A program made the translations under genes and the position numbers. The notes below the pieces were generated by a model, which was not told where the DNA came from, ran no database searches, and saw only the letters and a list, made by a program, of their open reading frames with translations. Shown here piece by piece: positions 44,790 to 54,324 of a stretch of DNA of 62,404 nt (its first letter is position 1; the number at the start of each line of letters is the position of its first letter). This stretch comes from Candidatus Cloacimonadota bacterium (GTDB taxonomy: Bacteria > Cloacimonadota > Cloacimonadia > Cloacimonadales > TCS61), in NCBI GenBank assembly GCA_021736135.1, contig JAIPGO010000010.1, forward strand, positions 1 to 62,404, in the 5' to 3' direction.

Positions 44790-46832
44790 CTAAAACTGCA
44801 AAACTGCTTCAATACTGATGCGGTAATCGTCTTCCAGGGCATTTTCCGCTTTCCGAAGCTGCTCGCCAAATCTGTTATATGTAATCTGCAGGTATTCGTC
44901 CAGGTTGCCTTCGGTTTCCAGATATTCGCGTCTGCCGTCATTATAAAATTCGTCTGATACACTGCTGATCACGCGCGGATTGATCCCGTAACCAAAAGCC
45001 AGGCTCACGTTTTCGCCCAGATGATAGCGCAACTCGGTATAGCAGGCTCTAAACACATCTTTATCATTAGCAAAATCAGTTTTCAAACCGAGTAATTCCG
45101 AGTTATAGATGGGAATGCGCGTATCACGCTGCAATGTCCATTTATTATTTATATCCCATTTAATGCGGATGAAGTTTTCAATGAGTTCCGGTTGATAGCC
45201 AAAATCGAGCTGAGCAATATTGGCTTCATATTCCAGACTCAGCTTTTTCCAGTTGTAGGTGCTCTTAAAATTCCAGATCAGACCCGTATCATAACCCAGC
45301 AGCAGGTAACGGGCAAAAGTTAGTTCATTATAATCCTGATACCATCTGCCGTTGCCGTCCGTGCGTTCCATATATTTATAATAATCACTCCAGGTTGCCA
45401 CGCTGTCAGGATATTCGGTTGACCAGCGTTCCATTCCCAGGGTCAGATTCAGTTTATTCAGCTCAAAATCTGCTTTCAGCGCCCATTTACTGCGCGAAAG
45501 CGTGGCATGATTCACGTCAGCAGCAGGTATAACTACTGCCGTATCGGGATAAGCTTCGTAATTAAACTTGATCTCATTACTGGTATATCCCGCATAAACC
45601 TGCAACGCAGCCGGGAATTTCACCTTCAGGAAAAGGAAATCCTTGCTTCCTTCCTGCCAGACGAATTCCTTTTCGGCAATGAAGTCATAGCCTTCGCTAT
45701 GATAATCCTTATATTCCTTTTTATTTTCAAAGGCAAAATGCTCATAACCCAGATACATCTTCATAGGTGACTGCCAGCCGGCATCTTCGCGTATGGAAGT
45801 CAGCATCCCGTCAATTTCCCAGGCTGGATTGCTGTCCACAATGTAAACAGGATCGGCTGTTATGGGATTACCTGCCTGATTATTGAGTCTGCTGTTATAG
45901 GAAGATCCGCCTAAAGTGAAGTTTCTCCGGCATTGAAATAACTTGAAATCATAATCTGCTTTGAATCTCACTGCCGTAATGTCCCGTTCATCATTACCCT
46001 GTTTATCCGCACCAAAGCCCTCTATTTCAAATTTAAAAGGTAATTTCCGGGTGAGGGCAAAACGCTCGCTGTCCGTATTGAATAATATACCGCGGTAATC
46101 CCAGCCAAAATTATATCCATTGTAGCCATAATTACCCACGATGTTCATGGGATCATCGAATTTGATTACGCCGTAATCATCAAAAGCAAAAAGGTTTATG
46201 TAATCAGCATCCATCTTCAGCCAGGTGCGCTTGAAGTTCAGATGCGTTTTCCACATATCCACGCCTTCGTTGGTGTTATTGGCATTCAGCAGGGTGTAGC
46301 CTTCCACGTTTTCGTTCATTTTGATCATGATACCCAGATTCAGGTCATGATATGGCTTGGCAAGCTCATAACGATTCATGTTTTCATCTTTGCTCAACTT
46401 GTAACTGGCATAATACCTGCCGTCAAAATATACTTTGGGATTGATGCCGGAAGCTACATCCAGACTGACTTTCTTCGCTGCAACAGCAGGTTTAACGTTG
46501 CCTCCGCCAACTTCTACAAGTGAATTGGAACCGCCATATCCGTCATCAATAGTTAGAGGATTTTCAGCATCATACATCCAGTTGCCGTCTATAACGAATT
46601 TGTAACTGTGGCTTCCCTCGGGTAGATCCATAATTACCATCCAGGAGCCGTCAGACTGTTTCTGCATCGGATCTGCCGTCGTGCTCCAGTCGTTGAAAGA
46701 GCCGGCAAGTGAGACGGATCCGGCATTAGGGGCAGAATACGTGAATTCCACTCCATCTGCTGTCTCCTTAACCGCTGCCAGTAATAACACTGCGCTCAGC
46801 AATAAAAAACTTATAAACAATATCTTTTTCAT
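44790..46832 (-). CDS. CBM48 domain fused to outer-membrane beta-barrel
   Basis: A 680-aa exported protein. Signal peptide 1-20, a CBM48/AMPK glycogen-binding module (about 22-112: VSLAGSFNDWSTTADPM, YKFVIDGNWMYD, DDGYGGSNS), a short linker, then about 560 residues of alternating aromatic/polar strands ending in phenylalanine (AVLQF), as expected for a barrel recognised by BAM. I infer an outer-membrane channel with its own glucan-binding cap. AGGAG lies 7 nt before ATG 46832; another ATG at 46853 would add seven residues before the signal peptide. I do not know a described protein of this architecture. Confidence 0.83.
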   Translation of the reverse strand: MKKILFISFLLLSAVLLLAAVKETADGVEFTYSAPNAGSVSLAGSFNDWSTTADPMQKQSDGSWMVIMDLPEGSHSYKFVIDGNWMYDAENPLTIDDGYGGSNSLVEVGGGNVKPAVAAKKVSLDVASGINPKVYFDGRYYASYKLSKDENMNRYELAKPYHDLNLGIMIKMNENVEGYTLLNANNTNEGVDMWKTHLNFKRTWLKMDADYINLFAFDDYGVIKFDDPMNIVGNYGYNGYNFGWDYRGILFNTDSERFALTRKLPFKFEIEGFGADKQGNDERDITAVRFKADYDFKLFQCRRNFTLGGSSYNSRLNNQAGNPITADPVYIVDSNPAWEIDGMLTSIREDAGWQSPMKMYLGYEHFAFENKKEYKDYHSEGYDFIAEKEFVWQEGSKDFLFLKVKFPAALQVYAGYTSNEIKFNYEAYPDTAVVIPAADVNHATLSRSKWALKADFELNKLNLTLGMERWSTEYPDSVATWSDYYKYMERTDGNGRWYQDYNELTFARYLLLGYDTGLIWNFKSTYNWKKLSLEYEANIAQLDFGYQPELIENFIRIKWDINNKWTLQRDTRIPIYNSELLGLKTDFANDKDVFRACYTELRYHLGENVSLAFGYGINPRVISSVSDEFYNDGRREYLETEGNLDEYLQITYNRFGEQLRKAENALEDDYRISIEAVLQF

Positions 46833-46853
46833 ATTTATCTCCTGCCCGGTCAT

Positions 46854-48341
46854 TTAAAACCAGCCTTTTACTATCAGCTTTAATTCTTCTTTCATTTCGC
46901 CGCCTGAGGCAAATCCATCGTCATTTACCAGTCCATATTGTCCCCACCAGCCGGGTCCATACTGGATATAAGCTTCCGCATTGCCGCCGATCTTATAACT
47001 TAATTCCCCAAATATACTGTAACGTGAACCGCCCCGGTCATTGGCGACCATGCCGCGGCTGAAAAGACGCCAGCGTTCCGTGAGGTTCACGCTGCATTCA
47101 ATGCCCCATATCTGTTTCTCACTGGTTTCACCCAGGTCTTTGATCTTGAACTGACTCAGCAGTTTTGCCAGACGGTTTTCCACCTGTAATTCGGTAAATA
47201 CGTCATAATGTTTGTAACCACTTCCCTGCCAGGTTTCATCTTTTTTATTAAAACTCAGTTTCCACTTGAAGCCGTTGATAAATTCCACGTAGAGTTCCGT
47301 ATAAAGATTACTCACCGGATCGTAGCTGAGTTTTTCCTGATCCATTATCATAAGAGTATCCGGCACCATTTTCCGGTTTCCCCAGTAATTACAGGTAATG
47401 GTTATAGCGCGCTGGGGAACCAGGTAATAAGAGTTCACCCAATATCCGTATTTATTCTTTTCATTATTGCCCATATAGTTACGGTAAGTGTCGCCCAGGA
47501 AATAAGCGCCCGGAGTTACCGTGATATAGCCAAGCTTCACGTTGCCGGTTTTAAAGCCGGATACTTCCATTTTAGAGGCAATATTGCGCTTGAAGAAGTC
47601 GCTAAGTTCACTGCTGTCTTCATATTCCTTCAGTTTCAGGGTAACGTCTTCTTCCGCAGGTACGCTCGTGGCGGCAATTTCCCAGTTCAGGTAATAGCTG
47701 CCCAGTTGATATTTGGCATCTGCCGAATATAGCTGATTATAATCACGCGCTCCACCGGATGCATAGTTCTTGCGCTGATAGGTGGCTCCCAGCCGCAGAT
47801 TATTGAACAGATTCTGCCGGAAACGCGCCAGATGCACATCATCACCTGCTCCGGAGGAAAAATCTGAGATCACGTAGGTCAGGCTGGAACTCGGCATCCA
47901 GAAATCCATGCGCACACCCTGTCCATTGCCGTCATTATTAACGGAACCCGTATTTAAAAGTCCCAGCATCGAGCCATCCAGCCAGTAACGTCCGCCTTCG
48001 CGGGTAAACAGGTTGGTTTCCATACCCACAACGCTCATTTCCTGCCGGAAACTTACATGACCCTCAGTTAATACAGCCAGCGCAGATTTCCCGCTTTGAT
48101 ATTCCGGATTATCCTTATCCGAATAAAATTTGAAGAACATATCGGTACCGGGCATAGGACTGGAATTGAAGCGTGCTTCGAAATAGATATTGGGATCCCA
48201 GATATTCCACTTAAATTCATCAGCCTGCTGATTAGCCCCATACTGCCCTTCCAGGTAGCCTTCAAAGCGTAAAGGCGCTGCCTGTAATGAGAGAAATGCC
48301 AGGGACAGCGTAATCATTAAAATTATTATTTTCTTTTTCAT
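46854..48341 (-). CDS. Porin-like outer-membrane beta-barrel protein
   Basis: A 495-aa protein with signal peptide (residues 1-21), beginning PLRFEGYLEGQYG, with strand patterns throughout and a C-terminal aromatic residue (VKGWF). It lacks a TonB-dependent receptor plug. It is a candidate passive channel for malto-oligosaccharides, based only on operon context. Its ATG overlaps the stop of the PorV-like gene as ATGA, and its stop abuts the CBM48-barrel gene. Confidence 0.78.
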   Translation of the reverse strand: MKKKIIILMITLSLAFLSLQAAPLRFEGYLEGQYGANQQADEFKWNIWDPNIYFEARFNSSPMPGTDMFFKFYSDKDNPEYQSGKSALAVLTEGHVSFRQEMSVVGMETNLFTREGGRYWLDGSMLGLLNTGSVNNDGNGQGVRMDFWMPSSSLTYVISDFSSGAGDDVHLARFRQNLFNNLRLGATYQRKNYASGGARDYNQLYSADAKYQLGSYYLNWEIAATSVPAEEDVTLKLKEYEDSSELSDFFKRNIASKMEVSGFKTGNVKLGYITVTPGAYFLGDTYRNYMGNNEKNKYGYWVNSYYLVPQRAITITCNYWGNRKMVPDTLMIMDQEKLSYDPVSNLYTELYVEFINGFKWKLSFNKKDETWQGSGYKHYDVFTELQVENRLAKLLSQFKIKDLGETSEKQIWGIECSVNLTERWRLFSRGMVANDRGGSRYSIFGELSYKIGGNAEAYIQYGPGWWGQYGLVNDDGFASGGEMKEELKLIVKGWF

Positions 48342-49165
48342 AGACTGTCTCGCTTATATTTCAGGTTAAAGCCAAAGCGGTAGGTGGTTCCCAGCTTTTC
48401 ATGCGTCTTCAATCCGAAGTCAAAATCCCACAAGCTTGATTTTAGACCGAAACCCATGGTGAGATATTGATCATCAAGTCCGATACGCGGTGCAAAGGTG
48501 TCATAAAACCACAATTCGATCCCCAGATGCAGGATGCCACGATCGGATTCTATCTCATAATCTGCCGTCATATTCAATAGCTCCTGCCAGTTTACTGCTG
48601 CCCCGAGCACTTGCACACTGCTGATATTATCTTTATCGCTGGCAAAGCGCAGGATGTTTTTACTGCAGGAGGAAAGGGCAAATCCTTTTGTCTGCCAGAC
48701 GAATCCCAGGTCAAAATCATAGGGCATATCCAGTTCCACGTCTGCTTCCGAGCCGCCGATCAGAAAATATTTTCCGCTTACGCCCAGTTTGAAATGCGAA
48801 TTGCCGCGTCTTAACTGCCGCGCCACATCCAGATAAAGGATGTTTTCATTATAAACGTCCAGCAGGTTCACCTGCTGCACTGCCAGTCCTGCCGTATAAT
48901 CACCTAAAGGTGCCGTTACTGCCAGGTTCAGGTTCACCAGGTCAGAAATGCCGTAAACATTCTGGTATGACGTATTCAGATTATAATGATCGAGGCCGGC
49001 TATGCCGGCAGGATTAAAATATATGCTTTCCGGTGCTCCATCCATAGCGCTGAAGGCATTTCCCATTCCCATTGGCCGCGTGCCGCAATTCATACCCGAG
49101 AAATCAGCGGAAAGCGGCAATGAGATCAGGAATACCAGAAATAGAAATAAAATTGCTTTATTCAT
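48338..49165 (-). CDS. PorV/UPF0164-like outer-membrane protein
   Basis: A 275-aa protein with a signal peptide and the N-terminal motif GTRPMGMGNAFSAMDGAPESIYFNPAGIAGL typical of the PorV/PorQ/UPF0164 (FadL-like) barrel family, followed by barrel strands. Related proteins serve as shuttle or anchor components of type IX secretion in Bacteroidota; here it could anchor the neighbouring secreted protein at the surface (inference). A strong GGGGAGGG lies before the ATG. Confidence 0.82.
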   Translation of the reverse strand: MNKAILFLFLVFLISLPLSADFSGMNCGTRPMGMGNAFSAMDGAPESIYFNPAGIAGLDHYNLNTSYQNVYGISDLVNLNLAVTAPLGDYTAGLAVQQVNLLDVYNENILYLDVARQLRRGNSHFKLGVSGKYFLIGGSEADVELDMPYDFDLGFVWQTKGFALSSCSKNILRFASDKDNISSVQVLGAAVNWQELLNMTADYEIESDRGILHLGIELWFYDTFAPRIGLDDQYLTMGFGLKSSLWDFDFGLKTHEKLGTTYRFGFNLKYKRDSL

Positions 49166-49176
49166 CTTTCCCTCCC

Positions 49177-50277
49177 CTATTTCACTACCGCAATAGCTGC
49201 ATTGCGCGTTATTTCACCGGATTCCGAATAGATCCGCACGATATATATTCCATAAGGCACGTTTTTGCCATTGGCATCCCTGCCGTCCCAGCTCCAGATC
49301 TGGTAATCTTCCGCATCTGTGTTTTCAAATACTGCGTCGCCTTTCTTCTTCCCTTCCATATTATATATTTCCATAAAATAGATGGAAGCGCGGTTACTTA
49401 AAAAGCGGATCTTGATGTCACTTTCCGTGGCGGGATTAAATCCTTTGCCCTCAGGGAATTTTACACTGATAATATCAAGAGGTATCGGCTTGACAGGTGG
49501 TGTTTCCAGAAAACTGACCCGTTCCCGCGGTAGCACGCCATCTGTATCAGCCGCGCCATCGCCGTCAGCATCCAGCAATACTTCCAGATAATTATCAATT
49601 ATCACCACCTGCCCGGAATCCTGTGCCATACCGCCCAGGTTATCCGGGGCGCAGTCAGGTCCACTGGTGAAATCACCCCCGGCAGTGATCAGCGCCACCA
49701 GCCGGATGGAAGGATAATCCGCCATATTATGCACTTCATCGTAATATAGCGTGCTTAAGGGAATAATGGCTTCCATGCTCCTGCCCAGTTGCCCGGTGTC
49801 AAAACCCGCATAATCTTCACTGCTGATCTCATCTGCCATCTGGCTCTGACCTTCGCGGATTTTCCAGAACTGAGGATTAGTGTTCGTATCCCAGGTTGCC
49901 AGAAAGAAATCCGGTTCCAGATTGTAAAACTTGAAATTACGCATCCAGGTATTCAGATCCTGCTGGTCTTTCAGCCCGTAATCATCATAAATGTCAAAAT
50001 ACAGGATCACGTTATTACCCCAGCAGCAGGCATCAACCGCCACATAGAGATACGTCGCATCCCAGGTTACCTTGATCTGCCGGAGGTCGTTATATTCTCC
50101 CCAGTAAGAGTCATTATCACTCTCGAGATCAACTCCCAGCGAATCCACCACGATATTCTCATCTTCCGTAAATTCATCGCTCAATCCGTCCAGCACAAAG
50201 CGATCATAAATGTCCTCGCCCGTCACTGCCGCCAGCAGCAGCGGAATAAAAAATAATAACCAGATAATTCTTCTCAT
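49177..50277 (-). CDS. Secreted binding-module protein with FlgD-like C-terminus
   Basis: A 366-aa secreted protein: signal peptide (1-18), an N-terminal beta domain (about 25-230) with KVTWDATYLYVAVDACCWGNN and ILYFDIYDDYG resembling DOMON/CBM9 or pullulanase-associated carbohydrate-binding domains, and a FlgD-Ig-like C-terminal module (about 280-366; SWDGRDANGKNVPYGIYIVRI). Its position directly before a PorV-like gene suggests a surface-anchored cargo. ATG 50277 has AAAGGA 9 nt upstream; the GTG at 50283 is less well placed. Confidence 0.75.
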   Translation of the reverse strand: MRRIIWLLFFIPLLLAAVTGEDIYDRFVLDGLSDEFTEDENIVVDSLGVDLESDNDSYWGEYNDLRQIKVTWDATYLYVAVDACCWGNNVILYFDIYDDYGLKDQQDLNTWMRNFKFYNLEPDFFLATWDTNTNPQFWKIREGQSQMADEISSEDYAGFDTGQLGRSMEAIIPLSTLYYDEVHNMADYPSIRLVALITAGGDFTSGPDCAPDNLGGMAQDSGQVVIIDNYLEVLLDADGDGAADTDGVLPRERVSFLETPPVKPIPLDIISVKFPEGKGFNPATESDIKIRFLSNRASIYFMEIYNMEGKKKGDAVFENTDAEDYQIWSWDGRDANGKNVPYGIYIVRIYSESGEITRNAAIAVVK

Positions 50278-50295
50278 AAGCACCTATCCTTTATT

Positions 50296-50330
50296 AGTGA
50301 ACAGTGAACAGTGAATAGTGAACAGTAAAT
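50296..50330. repeat. 7-nt-period tandem array (GTGAACA)
   Basis: About five units of GTGAACA/GTGAATA lie 19 nt upstream of the secreted-protein start. A second array of the same unit occurs at 58684-58711. Confidence 0.85.
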
Positions 50331-50376
50331 CGCAAGATCACTAACCACAATATCACCTCACACCACCTGACTTTTT

Positions 50377-50446
50377 TAATCCTTAATCCATAATCCTTAA
50401 TCTCTTCACGTCTTCCTTCTCACTTCTCACGTCTCACGACTCACGG
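50377..50446. repeat. 8-nt-period degenerate array after malG
   Basis: Units of TAATCCTT/TAATCCAT are followed by CTCACGT-type units, ending at the malG stop codon (50448-50450). Same unit family as the arrays around the four-helix-bundle gene. Confidence 0.85.
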
Positions 50447-50447
50447 T

Positions 50448-51284
50448 TTATCCTTTCACGCTTCCCAGCGTCAACCCCGAAACCAGCCATTTACTCAGAG
50501 ACAGGAAAAGTATTATCACGGGAATGCTGACGACCAGTGATCCCGCAGCATACATTCCCCACTCCGTGGACATATTGCCCTGCAGGCTTTTCAAGCCTAC
50601 CGGCAGGGTGAATAAATTCTCATCCAGCATTACCTGGGCGGCCACGATATATTCATTCCAGGCTGTCATAAAGGAAAATAACGCCGTGATCACCAGCGCC
50701 GGTGCCGCCAGCGGCAGCATTATCGTCACAAAAGACCGGAACCTGCCTGCTCCGTCCACGCGCGCTGATTCTTCCAGGCTAAAGGGAATAGTATCATAAT
50801 ACCCTTTCATCATCCAGATGCAAAAGGGCAGCGCCGTGGCGCTGTACATTATCACCAGACCCAGCATGGAATTCACTAAATGCAATTTGGCGATCATGAT
50901 ATAAAGCGGCAGCAGCAGCATCGTAGCCGGAAACATCTGAGTCACCAGCAGCGACATCAGTCCTGCCTTCCTGCCCGGAAAAGAATAACGCGAAAAAGCA
51001 TAACCGGCAGTTGAAGCCAGAACCACCCCTAAAATAGTCACAATACTCGTCACCAGCAAACTATTCCGCAGCCAAAGCAGAAAAGGCTTCTCCTGAAAAA
51101 GCTTGATAAAATTATCAAAAGTAGCATCTTCCGGAATGATCCTCAATGATTCATTCAGCAGGTTATTCCCCGGCCGCAGCGAAATAGTCACCACCCGCAA
51201 AACCGGATAAAGTGCCACCACAGAAAACATGATCAATATCAAATAGATCATTATATATTGCAAAGAAGTAGTCTTATTTCTCAT
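50448..51284 (-). CDS. malG: MalG-type sugar ABC permease
   Basis: A 278-aa binding-protein-dependent permease of the CUT1 family, six membrane segments, with the EAA loop EESARVDGAGRFRSFVTIMLPLAAP that docks to the ATPase. It pairs with the permease half of the MalEF fusion encoded upstream. A four-helix-bundle gene and repeat arrays (630 nt in total) separate the two, breaking the usual tight malF-malG spacing. Confidence 0.93.
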   Translation of the reverse strand: MRNKTTSLQYIMIYLILIMFSVVALYPVLRVVTISLRPGNNLLNESLRIIPEDATFDNFIKLFQEKPFLLWLRNSLLVTSIVTILGVVLASTAGYAFSRYSFPGRKAGLMSLLVTQMFPATMLLLPLYIMIAKLHLVNSMLGLVIMYSATALPFCIWMMKGYYDTIPFSLEESARVDGAGRFRSFVTIMLPLAAPALVITALFSFMTAWNEYIVAAQVMLDENLFTLPVGLKSLQGNMSTEWGMYAAGSLVVSIPVIILFLSLSKWLVSGLTLGSVKG

Positions 51285-51304
51285 CCTTTCTCCTTATTAT
51301 ATCT

Positions 51305-51399
<95 letters not shown>

Positions 51400-51402
<3 letters not shown>

Positions 51403-51756
51403 TTCAATTCCCTTCATCTTCTTAATTATCTTAACCAGTAATCCAATTAAGACATCAATATCACCTATAACGCTCTTATACTGTTCCTCTGTCAAAAACT
51501 CAGTTTTGTTTAGAAGCTCCAGCCAGTAACCAGTCTCATTAGCTTCTTTTAAAGCAACTCCCATTTTGTGAATAAAGTCCGCTTTACTTTCACCACATTC
51601 AGCCTCTCTGATCATCGCCCCAATAGCAGTTCCACTCCGCAAGACCTGTTTAGAAAGAACATATTCCTTCTTTTCACTACAAAGGTACTTATACAGATTA
51701 ATGATCCTAACAGCAAAATCAAAACTTCGATCTCGAACCTCATTCTTCTTCTTCAT
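51400..51756 (-). CDS. Four-helix-bundle protein (S23/Avd-like, PF05635 type)
   Basis: A 118-aa all-helical protein with the family pattern: SFDFAVRIINLYKYL, SKQVLRSGTAIGAMIREAECGESKADFIHKMGVALKEANETGYWLELL and a final amphipathic helix. The family includes proteins encoded in 23S rRNA intervening sequences and the Avd accessory protein of diversity-generating retroelements; most stand-alone members have no known role. It interrupts the malEF-malG gene pair, is bordered on both sides by the same repeat family, and the repeat itself supplies its GAGG ribosome-binding site. No reverse transcriptase is nearby. Confidence 0.88.
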
Positions 51757-51761
51757 AAAAA

Positions 51762-51913
51762 AATCCTCAATCTCTTCACGTCCTTAATCCTTAATCTCTT
51801 CCCATCCATAATCCTTAATCCATAATCCTTAATCTCTTCCCATCCATAATCCTTAATCCTCAATCCATAATCTCTTCAAGTCCTTAATCCTTAATCCATA
51901 ATCCTTAATCTCA
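51762..51913. repeat. 8-nt-period array, 5' side of four-helix-bundle gene
   Basis: About 150 nt of TAATCCTT, TAATCCAT and CTCTTCCCA-type units, running exactly from the malEF stop codon (51914-51916) to the four-helix-bundle start. The segments near 51801-51835 and 51838-51860 are near duplicates. Confidence 0.9.
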
Positions 51914-54202
51914 TCACGTTTTCTCCGAAATCCGTGACCTATTCATAAACGTAATACTGAATATCGCCAGAATAATGAAGATGATCATACTGAAGGCAGC
52001 CGCATAACCGTAACGGTAAAGGTTAAATGCTGCCCGGTAAACGTAAGTTACCAGAATATGGGTACTGTCCGCCGGTTCTCCGCCATTGGTGATCAGCCAC
52101 ATCACGTTCAGATTATTAAAAGTCCACACGATGCCCAGCGTTATGGCAGGCACCATCACCGGTTTGAGCATGGGTATGGTTATTCTCTTCAACTGCTCCC
52201 ATCTGCCGGCGCCGTCAATCCTCGCAGCTTCGTAAAGTTCATGCGGAATCGATTGCAGTCCTCCTAAGGCGATCATCATCATAAAAGGTATCCCCAGCCA
52301 GATATTGGTGATTATGCAGGCAATAAATGCCAGGGTGGGATCGCTCAGCCAGTTTATGGAATCAATACCGATGCTGCTCAAAAGCAGATTAATGGCTCCC
52401 GAATCCTGCATGAACATCCCTCTCCAGGTTAAAGCGACAATATATTGCGGCACTGCCCACGGCAGGATCAATAATACTCTGAATAGCGGTTTCCCCGGCA
52501 GTTTACGGTTTAAAAGCAGCGCCAGGAACACTCCGCCCACCACGTGGAAAAACACGTTCACGATAGTCCAGACCAGGGTTTTCCATAAGGTGGAATAAAA
52601 TATCGCTTCACTCAGCACTTTGATATATTGTCCTATGCCTATGATCCGCCAGGAATGAATGTTGGTCATACTCATGTTGGAAAAAGAGATAACTATATTA
52701 TAAAAGAAAGGATAAAGCACCACTCCAAAAAGCAGCAGCGCTGCCGGCATCACCATTAATACGGCAAAGCGGTTATTATGGGTAACCAGCGAATTGCGGT
52801 TCCCCAGAAGCTCTTTCAGGAATTTAAAGATAAAGATGTAACATAGATATATGCCCAGCGCAATACCCAGCAAATATAAAACCGAGCGCATCACTTTTTG
52901 ACCCTTTGTTTCGATCAGTCCCGCATCTTCATACATCGAGCGGATCTTCTCCTGCGTCAGTTCCTGCTGATATTTCGCACCCTCTGCCGGAGTCATCACG
53001 CCAGCCACCACGTTTTGCAAAGCCGGACGCATCGCATCCCAGGCAGCACGCATTTCCGGAATAACCGGCATCGGCACGCCCACTTCGATCTGTCTTGCGG
53101 AAATTTGTAATACCTCGTCCTCAGTAAAAATGGGATCGCTCTGCAAAGTCTTTAAAGATGGAAATGATTTATGCTGCACTGCAAAACGCCGCTGCGCCGT
53201 TTCCGAAGTTAAAAACATGAGCAGCTTTTTGGCACCTGCCAGTTTTTCACCTGTCGCCCGTGAACTCAGGGAATATCCCGTCGCTGAGATAAAGGGTTTG
53301 CAATATTCCCCCGTTTTATCAATGATGGGCAGAACTGCCAGTTGAAAATCCACTTTATCGGACTTGATATAGTCATTCCAGCTCCAGTCGCCGTTGACCA
53401 GCATGGCAGCTCTGCCCTGTTTGAATTTGTTATCGGCTATGTCATAATCGCATTCTTCCGGAATGATCTTATATTTATTGCGCATGTCTATGATCAATTG
53501 AAAAGCATCAATCGCTGCCTGACTGTCTAATTGCGGTTCGGCATTCTCATTGAACACCTCTCCCCCATATCCGCCAAAAAACGGCACATACCAGAAAGGC
53601 TCCTTATAATTCCACACGAAACCCCACTGGTCAATCGTCCCGTCACCATCCAGATCCCGCGTCAGCTTTTGACCATACTCAATGAGCTCACTCATCGTCT
53701 TCGGCGGTCTATCCAGCCCCACTTCTCTAAATAAGCGCATATTGCAGCACAATGATAAATGATTGCCCAGCCGGTCGGCGATCATGTAAATATGTCCCTG
53801 ATACCGGAATTTTGCCTGCTCCATGAATTTATCCAGAAACTCTTCACTGAATACATCTTCCAGAGATGCAATGATGCTTGCCGTTTGATTATCACTCAGC
53901 TTCATCACTTCAAAAGCACCCAGGTTATCGGAAGGACCATAAACCAGTTCCGGTGCCGTATTCGTGAAAGCTGCCACCGTCTGAAATCCCGTACGCAGTT
54001 CTTCCGTGCCCTTGTGCAGAGCATTGACCTTATATTCCGGATTTTCTTTCTCAAATTCCGCAATCAGTTCCTTGAGCAGTGGTTCCTTACTCGGCTCCAT
54101 CTGATGCCATAAACTGATCTCCACTGGCTTCTCAGCCAGCAGCACGTTTAACGCTAATAGTAACAAAAATAAAAGAATAACAACTTTCTTATTCAACATC
54201 AT
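51914..54202 (-). CDS. MalE-MalF fusion: solute-binding protein joined to ABC permease
   Basis: A 762-aa single chain. Signal-type helix (about 5-22); extracellular solute-binding domain of the maltose family (about 25-430: ISLWHQMEPSKEPLLKELIAEFEKENPEYKV, GHIYMIADR, GRAAMLVNGDWSW); a membrane helix (about 440-462); then a MalF-type permease (about 475-762) with EAA loop YEAARIDGAGRWEQLKRITIPMLKP. The binding protein is therefore tethered to its own channel. With malG and malK it makes a complete importer. GAGGG lies directly before the ATG, so the second ATG (54199) may be used. Fusion rather than misassembly is supported by one uninterrupted frame. Confidence 0.93.
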   Translation of the reverse strand: MMLNKKVVILLFLLLLALNVLLAEKPVEISLWHQMEPSKEPLLKELIAEFEKENPEYKVNALHKGTEELRTGFQTVAAFTNTAPELVYGPSDNLGAFEVMKLSDNQTASIIASLEDVFSEEFLDKFMEQAKFRYQGHIYMIADRLGNHLSLCCNMRLFREVGLDRPPKTMSELIEYGQKLTRDLDGDGTIDQWGFVWNYKEPFWYVPFFGGYGGEVFNENAEPQLDSQAAIDAFQLIIDMRNKYKIIPEECDYDIADNKFKQGRAAMLVNGDWSWNDYIKSDKVDFQLAVLPIIDKTGEYCKPFISATGYSLSSRATGEKLAGAKKLLMFLTSETAQRRFAVQHKSFPSLKTLQSDPIFTEDEVLQISARQIEVGVPMPVIPEMRAAWDAMRPALQNVVAGVMTPAEGAKYQQELTQEKIRSMYEDAGLIETKGQKVMRSVLYLLGIALGIYLCYIFIFKFLKELLGNRNSLVTHNNRFAVLMVMPAALLLFGVVLYPFFYNIVISFSNMSMTNIHSWRIIGIGQYIKVLSEAIFYSTLWKTLVWTIVNVFFHVVGGVFLALLLNRKLPGKPLFRVLLILPWAVPQYIVALTWRGMFMQDSGAINLLLSSIGIDSINWLSDPTLAFIACIITNIWLGIPFMMMIALGGLQSIPHELYEAARIDGAGRWEQLKRITIPMLKPVMVPAITLGIVWTFNNLNVMWLITNGGEPADSTHILVTYVYRAAFNLYRYGYAAAFSMIIFIILAIFSITFMNRSRISEKT

Positions 54203-54245
54203 CCCTCTTTTTATCTAAGTTAATCATCATTATTTTTACCAATCA

Positions 54246-54277
54246 CTTATAAGTTAATTATTCCTCTCAAATGTCAA
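54246..54277 (-). promoter_or_regulatory. Possible promoter of the alpha-glucan operon
   Basis: On the minus strand a perfect TTGACA (54277-54272) precedes TATAAG (54251-54246). The spacer of 20 nt is longer than ideal. It lies about 45 nt upstream of malEF. Confidence 0.4.
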
Positions 54278-54296
54278 TAACTTTATCGCCAGACTG

Positions 54297-54318
54297 GCAA
54301 CAAAGCGCAGCTTGTTGC
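54297..54318. promoter_or_regulatory. Inverted repeat upstream of the malEF promoter
   Basis: GCAACAA (54297-54303) and TTGTTGC (54312-54318) form a 7-bp dyad with an 8-nt spacer, 20 nt upstream of the candidate -35. It could be a regulator site; no LacI-type regulator gene is in the window. Confidence 0.3.
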
Positions 54319-54324
54319 AAGGCA

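Noticed and set aside
46854-48341. SusC/TonB-dependent receptor
   Set aside because: Too short (495 aa) and lacking plug and TonB-box features.
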